Shown here piece by piece: positions 1 through 7,650 of a stretch of DNA of 20,704 nt. The notes beneath the pieces are model-generated. The model searched no databases and was not told where the DNA came from. It saw nothing but the letters and a program-made list of their open reading frames with translations. A program made the translations under genes and the position numbers. Within the stretch, counting starts at the first letter, position 1. Each line of letters begins with the position of its first letter. Origin of the DNA: Candidatus Omnitrophota bacterium (lineage in GTDB: Bacteria; Omnitrophota; Gorgyraeia; JABMQH01); the NCBI GenBank assembly GCA_026387595.1, contig JAPLLL010000089.1, positions 28,561-49,264 of the forward strand. The letters are read 5' to 3'.

Positions 1-1785
1 TACGGCATACCCAGCCTGGATATTACAAGGGCGATAGGCGACGCTAATATTAACTACCCAGCGGGCAGCATAAAAGAGGCCTATACCGAATATCTGATAA
101 GGACGCTGGGTGAATTCCAGCAGGTATCGGAAATTGGGAAAATTGTTGTCGGCACGGATGTAAAAAGGCAGCAAGAGGAGCTGCAAACGGAAGTCGAAGG
201 GCAAAAAGAAGAAAAGCGGCTCATATTATTGTCCGATGTTGCCGATGTAAGCGATACATTCAAAGAAGTCACCAGCATATCCAGATTTAACGGTAAAGAA
301 AACATCGCGGTATTGGTTCAAAAACAGGCGCAGGCGAACACGATAGATGTTGTTAATAAAGTTAACGGCGCCATGAAAAAAATAAAGGAAAGATTACCGG
401 CAGGGATCGATGTCAGTGTGGTTTATGACCAGTCCGTATTTATAAAAGAAGCCATAACAGGGGTGACGGACGCAGCATGGCAGGGGGGCGTTCTGGCCTT
501 TTTTGTGCTGCTGTTTTTCTTAAGGGACATTGTAAACTCTCTGATAGTCGCAACGACCATACCGCTGTCGATCATGGTCAGCTTGATTTGCATGTATTTT
601 TCAGGCATCTCCGTAAACATAATGTCGTTGGGCGGGCTGGCCCTGGGAGTGGGCATGCTGGTAGACACCTCCATAGTCGTAATCGACAATATATTCAGGC
701 ATCAGGATGAACTCGGAGAAGAAACCAGGACAGCAGCCGGCAACGGAGCCGACGAGGTGGCTAACGCGATCGGCGCGACAGTATGGACCACCATAGCGGT
801 ATTTTTACCGCTTGTATTTGTTATCGGCATAGCCGGCCAGATATTTAAACAGCTCTCATTGACCATTACGTACTCATTAACCGCGTCGCTTTTTGTAGCC
901 CTGACAATTATTCCTGTCTTGACCTCAATGCGCAGAAAAAAAACCCAGCAATCAGAAGCGGGAAAACCAGTAGCAGGCGGGAAACGCAAATCTCGTTTTC
1001 TTATTTTAATGGATAAAATCTACGGCGTTATTCTTGCCCACTTCATAAGGCATCCATGGATAAATATAGGAATAGTTTTTCTGCTGTTTATCGGGAGCAT
1101 GTATTTATTTGTATTAATAGACAAAGAATTTATGACACCGATCGATCAGGGGCAATTTGTTATAAAAGTGGATCTGGAAACAGGCACTGTTCTAGAAGCC
1201 ACGGATAAAGTTGCGGCTAAGATAGAGGCCGCGCTTCTTGGTATGCCGGATATAGATAATGTCTCGGTTACAATAGGCTCTACGAAAGGCAAGCTGGGTG
1301 CAGAGGCCATAGAGGCGCTTGATTCGAACCAGGCGCAGATCATAGCTAATCTTAAGAAGAAAAGGGAGCACCCAAGTTCGTGGGTTATCCAGGACCTGAA
1401 AGCTAAGATCGGGTCAATGGGTATAAAGCGCGCTAAGATAGAATATATTTTGCAGGAGAGCATATTCAAGACCGCATTTTCAGAAGTTAAGCCTATTGTA
1501 CTTGAGGTAAAAGGCGTTGATCTGACGCTGCTGAAAAATATATCCAAGGACATAGAGAAGAAATTAAATAATGTCGCGGGGCTATACGGTATACAGAATT
1601 CTCTAGCCCCTCCGGCCCCGGAGACAAAAGTAAATATTGTCAAGGATAAGGCCTCCCTGTATGAGCTATCGGTAAATGATATAGCGCAAACCTCACATAT
1701 AGGCATAAAAGGGTACATCGTTTCCAAATTTAAGGAAAAGGGCAGGGAATATGATATAAAAGTCAGGCTGAGGCCGCAGGCTTGA
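1..1785 (+). CDS. RND efflux pump inner-membrane subunit, N-terminal part (5' partial, ends at a frameshift)
   Basis: Inner-membrane proton-driven RND (AcrB/HAE1-type) transporter, normally working with a periplasmic adaptor and an outer-membrane channel. The frame is open from base 1, so the gene begins upstream; the first visible residues match the second half of the N-terminal porter domain, so roughly 180-190 codons are missing at the left. Seen in order: end of the porter domain, a TM2-TM4 block starting near nt 490, the TM4 motif GMLVD with Asp at 664-666 (proton-relay position), TM5-TM6, a basic cytosolic linker (about 930-1005), TM7 (about 1060-1120) and the C-terminal porter domain. 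It stops at TGA 1783-1785 right after VRLRPQA, in the middle of a porter subdomain, where family members continue. The continuation lies in another frame from 1782. The family call is firm; the substrate is unknown. Whether the break is real or a sequencing error cannot be settled here. Confidence 0.9.
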   Translation, partial: YGIPSLDITRAIGDANINYPAGSIKEAYTEYLIRTLGEFQQVSEIGKIVVGTDVKRQQEELQTEVEGQKEEKRLILLSDVADVSDTFKEVTSISRFNGKENIAVLVQKQAQANTIDVVNKVNGAMKKIKERLPAGIDVSVVYDQSVFIKEAITGVTDAAWQGGVLAFFVLLFFLRDIVNSLIVATTIPLSIMVSLICMYFSGISVNIMSLGGLALGVGMLVDTSIVVIDNIFRHQDELGEETRTAAGNGADEVANAIGATVWTTIAVFLPLVFVIGIAGQIFKQLSLTITYSLTASLFVALTIIPVLTSMRRKKTQQSEAGKPVAGGKRKSRFLILMDKIYGVILAHFIRHPWINIGIVFLLFIGSMYLFVLIDKEFMTPIDQGQFVIKVDLETGTVLEATDKVAAKIEAALLGMPDIDNVSVTIGSTKGKLGAEAIEALDSNQAQIIANLKKKREHPSSWVIQDLKAKIGSMGIKRAKIEYILQESIFKTAFSEVKPIVLEVKGVDLTLLKNISKDIEKKLNNVAGLYGIQNSLAPPAPETKVNIVKDKASLYELSVNDIAQTSHIGIKGYIVSKFKEKGREYDIKVRLRPQA

Positions 1786-2561
1786 ATAAATTACGCAGGC
1801 TCGTGGTCCATTCGCCCCTGGGGATAAATGTGCCGCTGGGAGAGGTGGCTTATTTCAGCACAGGGAAGGGGCCGAGCCAAATACGAAGGCTTGACCAGGA
1901 GAGGGTTCTTATAGTTTCGGCGAACATATATAAACGGCCGTTTAATAAAGTAATGGAAGATATAAACAAGGTTTTGGCAACTGTTAAATTGCCCGAAGGC
2001 TACAGGGTCGTATTCGGGGGGGAAAGCCAACAGATGCAGGAATCGTTCAACAGCCTTACATTTGCCCTCATACTTTCCATTATTTTGATCTATATGATTA
2101 TGGCCTCAACCTTTGAAAATCTATGGCAGCCGTTTGTCATTATGTTTACTTTACCGCTGTCGTTAATAGGCGTGGCGTGGGCGCTGTACCTTACGCACAC
2201 ATCGCTGAATATAGTGTCGATCCTGGGGATCATAATATTGGGCGGTGTTGTTGTGGATAATGGTATCGTGTTGATAGATTTTGTTAACTCTGCCAGGAAA
2301 TCCGGCATGAAATTGGAAGAGGCTTTAATTTATGGGAGCAAGGTAAGGCTGCGCCCTATCCTGATGACAGCCCTGGCAACAGTTCTGGGCCTGATACCTC
2401 TTGGGCTGGGGATCGGCGAAGGGGCAAAACTGCAGCAGCCCATGGCCATATCGATCATGGGCGGCATGATCGTTGCCACGGTATTCACATTAGGGGTTAT
2501 CCCGGCCGTTTATCTGGTGACTCAGAGATTTTTGGATAAAATCGCGAAAAGAAAAGAATAA
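1782..2561 (+). CDS. RND efflux pump inner-membrane subunit, C-terminal part (after frameshift)
   Basis: Continuation of the preceding RND subunit in a different frame. The nominal TTG start at 1782 overlaps the upstream stop (TTGA) and has no ribosome binding site of its own, so it is more likely a break point than a true start. The 259 codons hold the rest of the C-terminal porter/docking region (PLGEVAYFSTGKGPSQIRR, a typical RND stretch), then TM8-TM12. TM10 carries GGVVVDNGIVLIDF, with Asp-Asn where AcrB has its relay Lys, as is common in non-AcrB HAE1 members. With the upstream part plus the missing 5' end, the total would be about 1,040 residues, the usual size. The stop overlaps the next RND gene by 1 nt (TAATG), which implies translational coupling. 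A self-standing half transporter is possible but unlikely, because the cut lies inside a folded domain. Confidence 0.87.
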   Translation: MNKLRRLVVHSPLGINVPLGEVAYFSTGKGPSQIRRLDQERVLIVSANIYKRPFNKVMEDINKVLATVKLPEGYRVVFGGESQQMQESFNSLTFALILSIILIYMIMASTFENLWQPFVIMFTLPLSLIGVAWALYLTHTSLNIVSILGIIILGGVVVDNGIVLIDFVNSARKSGMKLEEALIYGSKVRLRPILMTALATVLGLIPLGLGIGEGAKLQQPMAISIMGGMIVATVFTLGVIPAVYLVTQRFLDKIAKRKE

Positions 2562-5500
2562 TGGGCCTTCCAGGATTTTCCATACGTAAACCGGTTACCA
2601 TATTGATGGTGACCCTTATAGTCTGTTTCATGGGGCTAATTTCGCTCTTCTATATCCCGGTAGAGCTAATGCCCAATATAACCTATGGCGAGATAAGCAT
2701 CATCGTAAATATCCGCGGCGGGATCCCCCCTACCGAGGTTGAATCTTTGGTCAGCAAGCCCGTAGAAGAGGCAGTAAGCACGGTAAGCAATCTTGAGTCG
2801 CTTCTTTCTATTTCGAAAGAAGGGGAATCAACGGTTGTGATGAGCTTTAAACCGGGTACGGATATGAATTTTGCGTCCCTTGAAGTAAGGGAAAAATTCG
2901 CAAAGGTAAAAAATAAACTTCCGAAAGAGATCGAAAGGCCCGTTATAGCAAATTACAAATATTCAGATTACCCGGTTATTATACTTGCGTTTATAAGCAA
3001 ACGTTATAGCCCAGAGATGCTCAGAAAAATAATCGAAGAGACGCTGGAAGAGCCGATAAAGAGAGTAGCGGGGGTTGCGAACGTTGAGATAGGGGGCGGC
3101 AGGGAAAGAAAGATCCTGGTTGAGGTGGACCAGAGCCGCCAAAAGGCCAACGCCGTTACAATAGACATGGTGCTGGCTGCGGTCGGGAGGAATAACCTGA
3201 ACCTCCTTACCGGAGATGTGCTCAGGGACGAACGCAAGTTCCTCATACGCGCGATGGGAGAATTTACGACTCTCGAAGAGATAAAAAATATAGGGGTTGC
3301 CGTGACTCCCGGCGGCTCCATAATAAGGCTTAAAGATGTCGCCAGCGTAAAGGATTCGTATCTGGAACCAAGCACCTTTGCCAGGCTGAACGAACGGCCG
3401 GTTGTGTCGGTGTATATCCAGAAAGAATCCACGGCAAATACCATTACCGTGTCAAAAGGCATCAAGGACGAACTGGCTAAGGTAAAGGGCCGCATCCCTA
3501 AAGAAATTGAAATGGTTACGACTTATGACCAGGCAGACGGCATAAAAAAAGCTATAGATACGGTCAATGTTTCCCTGCTGCAGGGGGGGCTTTTGGCCAT
3601 ATTGGTCCTGCTTTTCTTCCTTACGGAAATAAAAAGAAAATATATAATCCCCCTTCTGGTGTATATGGGGGTTGTGCTTTTTATAGGGGGTAAGCCGTTA
3701 TTTGCGGTAACAATGCTGACGATTCTGGCGTTTATATTTTTCAAACGTTTTAGATTCGTGCTTACAATAGCTATTTCAATACCCATATCGGTTTTAATAA
3801 CATTCAGCGTCATGTATCTGCTAAATATGGGCAGGGCATCAACCGTATCGCTGAATATTATGACGCTGACCGGACTGGCCCTTGGCATAGGCATGCTCGT
3901 GGATAATTCTATAGTCGTGCTTGAGAATATCTTCACATACTGGGGGAAACCTATGGATCCCAGGGCCCGCGCCGAGAAAGCCGCCGAGGAGATGACCCTT
4001 GTTATTGTCGCCGGGACGCTTACCACGCTCGTTGTATTTTTACCGATCCTGTTTGTAAACGTTGAAACAAAGCTGCTTTATGGCGGCGTGGCCCTTACAG
4101 TCACCATATCGCTTTTGGCATCTTTGGCAGTGGCGCTTTCTGCCGTGCCGCTCATAGCCTCAAGGATGAAGGAAGTTGCAAGGGGTGCCGAGTGGATGGA
4201 GGCCCTATACAAATGGTACAGTAAGTGGGTATTTAAAGCGTTAAGATACAGATATGCATTAATAATATCTGCGTTTATAAGCTTTCTTGGGGCCATTGCG
4301 GTCTTCGGGACATTTGATAAGGAATTTATCGCTTCCGCCGGGCAGAGCGATTTTACTATTTTTGTAAAACTCGCGGCCGGGACCAGGCTGGAGGTCTGCG
4401 ATTCAGCCTGCCGGAAGGTGGAAGAGGTGCTTAAAAAAATCCCCGAAGTAAAAACGTCTTCAAGCCGGGTTGAATCCGGCCTTTCAAAGGTGTACGTAAG
4501 GCTGGTGCCTTCTACCCAGCGCAGGCGGACGACAAAACAGGTGATCGACTCTATACGTTCCGAAGTAGAGACCATAAAGCTGTATTTCCCGCAGGATGAG
4601 AGCATATACCAGCCGTTTATCTACTTTGAAGAGCCGCAGGAAGCGGGCTCGAGAGAGATCGTCCTGGACCTGTATGGGTATGACTATAAGGCCCTGCGCG
4701 AGCTTGCCGGTTCCATTGCAAGCAGGATGGGCAACATAAAAGGCCTTACTGATACCAGGATAAGGATGAGGGAAGGCTCTCCCGAACTCGGGCTTAAGGT
4801 TGATAAGCAGCTGGCGGCCTCCTATGGTATGGATACAAGCCAGGTGGCAATGGCCGTACATGGCCAGATGAGAGGGCTTAGGGCGACGTATTACCACACC
4901 AAAGGAAAAGAAGTCGAGGCTGTTGTAAGACTCGACGAGAAATACCGCAAGACCTTTGAGGATGTCCGCCGCCTTGTACTGCCGACGAAAGAAAATTCTG
5001 ATATTTTCCTCGGCCAGGTAGTTGAATTTAAATACGGACTGGGCCCGAGCGAGATATGGCGGAAAGATAAAATGCGCGTCGTGCAGGTAAGCGCAAACAT
5101 GGGCTCGCTCCCGCTTGGCAGGACGGTCAAAGAGATAAAAAAGGCTTTAAAAGACGTAAAATTCCCGGAAAATTATTACTATGAATTCGGCGGGAATTAT
5201 CCTACCCTGCTTGCTACCCAGAAACAGTTCCTTCCTACGATCCTGCTGACGCTTGCGTTGATATATATGGTATTGGCGAGCCTTTATGAAAGCTATACTC
5301 AGCCGTTTATCATAATGGCGTCGGTTCCATTGTCAATGGTCGGTATAACGCTGTCATTATTGATCGCCCACATATCCGTAAGTATAGGGGTCGTGGTGGG
5401 CATAATAATGCTTGGGGGCATAGATGTGAATAAGTCGGTCATTCTTGTCGATAAAATAAATCATCTGCGCGGGAGCGGCATGAGTTTGTTAAAAGCGGTA

Positions 5501-5809
5501 GTTATGGGCGGGCGCAGCAGGTTAAGGCCGATACTGATGACCAGCTTTACGACCATATTAGGCCTCCTGCCGATGGCAGTTGACAGAAGCGAAAGCGCTG
5601 GCCTATGGTCTCCTTTGGCGATAACGGTAATAGGCGGCCTCACAAGCTCTACAGTACTTACCCTATTCGTTATTCCGTGTATTTATATAGCCTGGGAGGA
5701 TCTTAAAGAACAACTTGTTTCATTTGCGGCTAGGTACGACTCAGGATTAGGCCTTAAATGGCTATTCAGGCATGCAAAAACCGCAGAAATCTGCACTAAA
5801 CAAAACTGA
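2561..5809 (+). CDS. RND efflux transporter, inner-membrane subunit, with extra TM hairpin
   Basis: Complete RND-superfamily transporter of 1082 residues (typical 1,020-1,050). It opens with the standard MGLPGFSIRKPVTI start and TM1, then the two N-terminal porter subdomains, a TM2-TM6 block, TM7 near residue 565, the C-terminal porter domain and TM8-TM12. The TM4 motif GMLVDNS places a single proton-relay Asp at residue 448; the AcrB pair is 407/408. The shift of about 40 is explained by an insertion of about 38 residues between TM2 and TM3 (about 358-396) that is rich in hydrophobic residues and could form an extra membrane hairpin. TM10 reads GGIDVNKSVILVD. The ATG overlaps the stop of the previous RND gene by one base, so the two are probably co-translated and may form a mixed trimer, as MdtB and MdtC do. 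The adaptor and outer-membrane genes would lie upstream, outside the window. Substrate not predictable. Confidence 0.95.
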   Translation: MGLPGFSIRKPVTILMVTLIVCFMGLISLFYIPVELMPNITYGEISIIVNIRGGIPPTEVESLVSKPVEEAVSTVSNLESLLSISKEGESTVVMSFKPGTDMNFASLEVREKFAKVKNKLPKEIERPVIANYKYSDYPVIILAFISKRYSPEMLRKIIEETLEEPIKRVAGVANVEIGGGRERKILVEVDQSRQKANAVTIDMVLAAVGRNNLNLLTGDVLRDERKFLIRAMGEFTTLEEIKNIGVAVTPGGSIIRLKDVASVKDSYLEPSTFARLNERPVVSVYIQKESTANTITVSKGIKDELAKVKGRIPKEIEMVTTYDQADGIKKAIDTVNVSLLQGGLLAILVLLFFLTEIKRKYIIPLLVYMGVVLFIGGKPLFAVTMLTILAFIFFKRFRFVLTIAISIPISVLITFSVMYLLNMGRASTVSLNIMTLTGLALGIGMLVDNSIVVLENIFTYWGKPMDPRARAEKAAEEMTLVIVAGTLTTLVVFLPILFVNVETKLLYGGVALTVTISLLASLAVALSAVPLIASRMKEVARGAEWMEALYKWYSKWVFKALRYRYALIISAFISFLGAIAVFGTFDKEFIASAGQSDFTIFVKLAAGTRLEVCDSACRKVEEVLKKIPEVKTSSSRVESGLSKVYVRLVPSTQRRRTTKQVIDSIRSEVETIKLYFPQDESIYQPFIYFEEPQEAGSREIVLDLYGYDYKALRELAGSIASRMGNIKGLTDTRIRMREGSPELGLKVDKQLAASYGMDTSQVAMAVHGQMRGLRATYYHTKGKEVEAVVRLDEKYRKTFEDVRRLVLPTKENSDIFLGQVVEFKYGLGPSEIWRKDKMRVVQVSANMGSLPLGRTVKEIKKALKDVKFPENYYYEFGGNYPTLLATQKQFLPTILLTLALIYMVLASLYESYTQPFIIMASVPLSMVGITLSLLIAHISVSIGVVVGIIMLGGIDVNKSVILVDKINHLRGSGMSLLKAVVMGGRSRLRPILMTSFTTILGLLPMAVDRSESAGLWSPLAITVIGGLTSSTVLTLFVIPCIYIAWEDLKEQLVSFAARYDSGLGLKWLFRHAKTAEICTKQN

Positions 5810-7226
5810 CGCTTTGGCGTTTTTCCTGACGGCCCTTTATGTCTTTTTTTTCGGGCTTGTCTCGGTTTTAAAGTATAACTCCTTTTCTTATAATGATTTT
5901 GACCTCGCTGTTCATGCCCAGACGCTTTATAATATCCTTCACGGCTCTATAGAAAGTTCCATATTGGGCATTCCGTTCCTTGGAAATCATCTCAATTTCA
6001 TATTGTTCGTTATAGCGCCCGCATATGCGGTCTTTCAAAGTCCGCTTACGCTGCTTTTATTGCAGACGCTGGCGCTCGGCGCGTCGGCATACCCGATTTA
6101 CCTTATCGCGAAAGAAAACCTGCCTGAAAATGTCAGCCTGGCTGTTTTATTCTCATATTTATTCTATCCAAGCCTTGGGTATGTCAATTTGTTTGAATTT
6201 CATCCCACTGCGTTTGCGACATTTTTCATTTCTGCCACGCTTTATTTTATTTATAAAAGCCGGTTTATCCCGTTTATTATAATGATTATTTTAGTGCTGT
6301 TGTGCCAGGAAAACCTTCCGCTGGTCGTCGTGCCTATAGGGATCTACCTGCTTCTTATTAAAAGGCCTGTTAAATGGTGGCTTAGCACTATTATTTTAGG
6401 GTCCGTATGGTTCTGGATCGGGGTATATGTGTTAATACCGTATTTTGGCAAAGGTATAATTCAATTTACGAGTCTATACGGATATTTGGGCAACACAGGA
6501 GGAGAGATCCTAAAAAATATTTTAACGCATCCGGTCCAGCTGTCTAATATAATCTTAAATCCGGAAAATCATAATTATCTGCTTCAAATCATCGGCCCGG
6601 TTTTATTTTTGCCGCTTTTAAGCCCGGTTAATTTTTTGGCTGCCGTGCCTACGATTTTTCAACATCTATTGTCCAGCCGCTTGACAGAGCACACGATTTA
6701 TTTCCATTATACCGCAGAGATCATTCCTTTTGTATTTTTTGCGTCTATCTTTGGGCTAAAAAAGGTTTTATCGCGCAGTACGTTCCATAAAAAAGAGAAT
6801 TTTTTGGTTAATTCCCTGTTGCTTGCCGCAATCGGCTCAAATCTGATCTTAGGGCCGCACATAAATAATTTATTAAATTTAAGATCATTTTTAAAAACTG
6901 ACTCCGATTACATAAAAGAGGCTTTTTTAAAAGAGATACCACGGGACGCGGAAGTTGTTTCTACATTTGAGTTTCTTCCGCAGCTTTCCGGCAGAAGCAA
7001 ACTGTATTCCCTGCATCATGTAATTATGGGCAAATACACCCTCTCGGATATATCATATAGACTGCCCCCTACGACAGAATATATGCTGATAGATTTTGAG
7101 GACCCGCTTACTTTTAAATCCGGATTTTACACCAAGGAAGGCGATAAGAATTTTAAGCAACTTCTTCGGGACGGAGGATTCAGGGTTGTTAAGAAAGCGG
7201 GGCCAATAGTGTTATTTAAAAAGTAA
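5772..7226 (+). CDS. DUF2079 family multi-spanning membrane protein (GT-C-like)
   Basis: Polytopic inner-membrane protein of 484 residues. The N-terminal third has the hallmarks of DUF2079: first TM (about 14-34), then a loop with YNDFDLAVHAQTLYN (Asp42, Asp44), FLGNHLNFIL, a second conserved stretch ending LLLLQTLALGASAYP, and FHPTAFAT. Many further hydrophobic segments follow and then a soluble C-terminal domain (about 385-484). DUF2079 proteins resemble GT-C glycosyltransferases, with acidic residues in the first external loop, and are thought to act on lipid-linked sugars; no reaction has been shown for this family as far as I know. The start overlaps the end of the RND gene by 38 nt; a weak CAGG precedes the ATG and no later in-frame ATG preserves the first TM. 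The overlap suggests the same transcript, though the function looks unrelated to efflux and fits the envelope-glycan genes downstream. Confidence 0.85.
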   Translation: MQKPQKSALNKTDALAFFLTALYVFFFGLVSVLKYNSFSYNDFDLAVHAQTLYNILHGSIESSILGIPFLGNHLNFILFVIAPAYAVFQSPLTLLLLQTLALGASAYPIYLIAKENLPENVSLAVLFSYLFYPSLGYVNLFEFHPTAFATFFISATLYFIYKSRFIPFIIMIILVLLCQENLPLVVVPIGIYLLLIKRPVKWWLSTIILGSVWFWIGVYVLIPYFGKGIIQFTSLYGYLGNTGGEILKNILTHPVQLSNIILNPENHNYLLQIIGPVLFLPLLSPVNFLAAVPTIFQHLLSSRLTEHTIYFHYTAEIIPFVFFASIFGLKKVLSRSTFHKKENFLVNSLLLAAIGSNLILGPHINNLLNLRSFLKTDSDYIKEAFLKEIPRDAEVVSTFEFLPQLSGRSKLYSLHHVIMGKYTLSDISYRLPPTTEYMLIDFEDPLTFKSGFYTKEGDKNFKQLLRDGGFRVVKKAGPIVLFKK

Positions 7227-7230
7227 ACAA

Positions 7231-7650
7231 ATGGAAAAGACTAAAACCAGCATGGCGATAGCGGCCATTATTTTTGTAAGCCTTCTTTCCATAATAGGCG
7301 TATTTAAAGATACAATCAGCAACTATTCAAAGTGTCACATCCCGGACGATATTACTCTGTACGAAAGCAGGTTTAACGCTGTAAAGACTTATTTGCCAAA
7401 ACAAGGCGTTATCGGGTATATTTCTGACCGCAAGGCCGAAGACATACGTTTTGCCGGCGTAGAAACCGCAAGATACTATCTTTCGCAATATGCCCTTGCG
7501 CCGGTTGTAGTCGATTATAACGTAAACCATCCTTTTGTCCTGGGAAATTTTACCGGATCGTTTGATAGGGCGCAAATGCAGGCCTCAAAGGGCCTACTTC
7601 TTATAAAGGATTTTGGCAATGGAGTCGTGTTGTTCAAAAAGGCGGGATAG
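7231..7650 (+). CDS. Small membrane-anchored protein of unknown function
   Basis: A 139-residue protein with one N-terminal hydrophobic segment (about residues 8-27) followed by a soluble region, probably outside the membrane. I do not recognise a named family. The stretch around ETARYYLSQYALAPVVVDY looks like a conserved core. Similar short tails after a membrane anchor accompany GT-C-type genes in envelope loci, so it may be an accessory to the membrane proteins on either side. It starts 4 nt after the DUF2079 stop and ends directly against the ATG of the next gene (TAG then ATG), so it lies inside a tight operon. No clear Shine-Dalgarno sequence is visible. The packing and the sensible TM-plus-soluble layout make it a real gene; its role is unknown. 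Confidence 0.78.
   Translation: MEKTKTSMAIAAIIFVSLLSIIGVFKDTISNYSKCHIPDDITLYESRFNAVKTYLPKQGVIGYISDRKAEDIRFAGVETARYYLSQYALAPVVVDYNVNHPFVLGNFTGSFDRAQMQASKGLLLIKDFGNGVVLFKKAG

Noticed and set aside
1146..1727. Long open frame on the minus strand (193 codons) across the RND gene
   Set aside because: It lies wholly opposite a well-matched RND coding frame, has no ribosome site and encodes no recognisable domain. The other minus-strand frames at 3004-3495, 3523-4026, 4078-4605 and 10159-10440 are shadows for the same reason.
1777..1790. Programmed ribosomal frameshift joining the two RND halves
   Set aside because: A -1 shift just before the TGA would join the frames, but there is no slippery heptamer of the X XXY YYZ kind and no evident downstream structure, and the joined loop would be about 3 residues shorter than in the paralogue next door.
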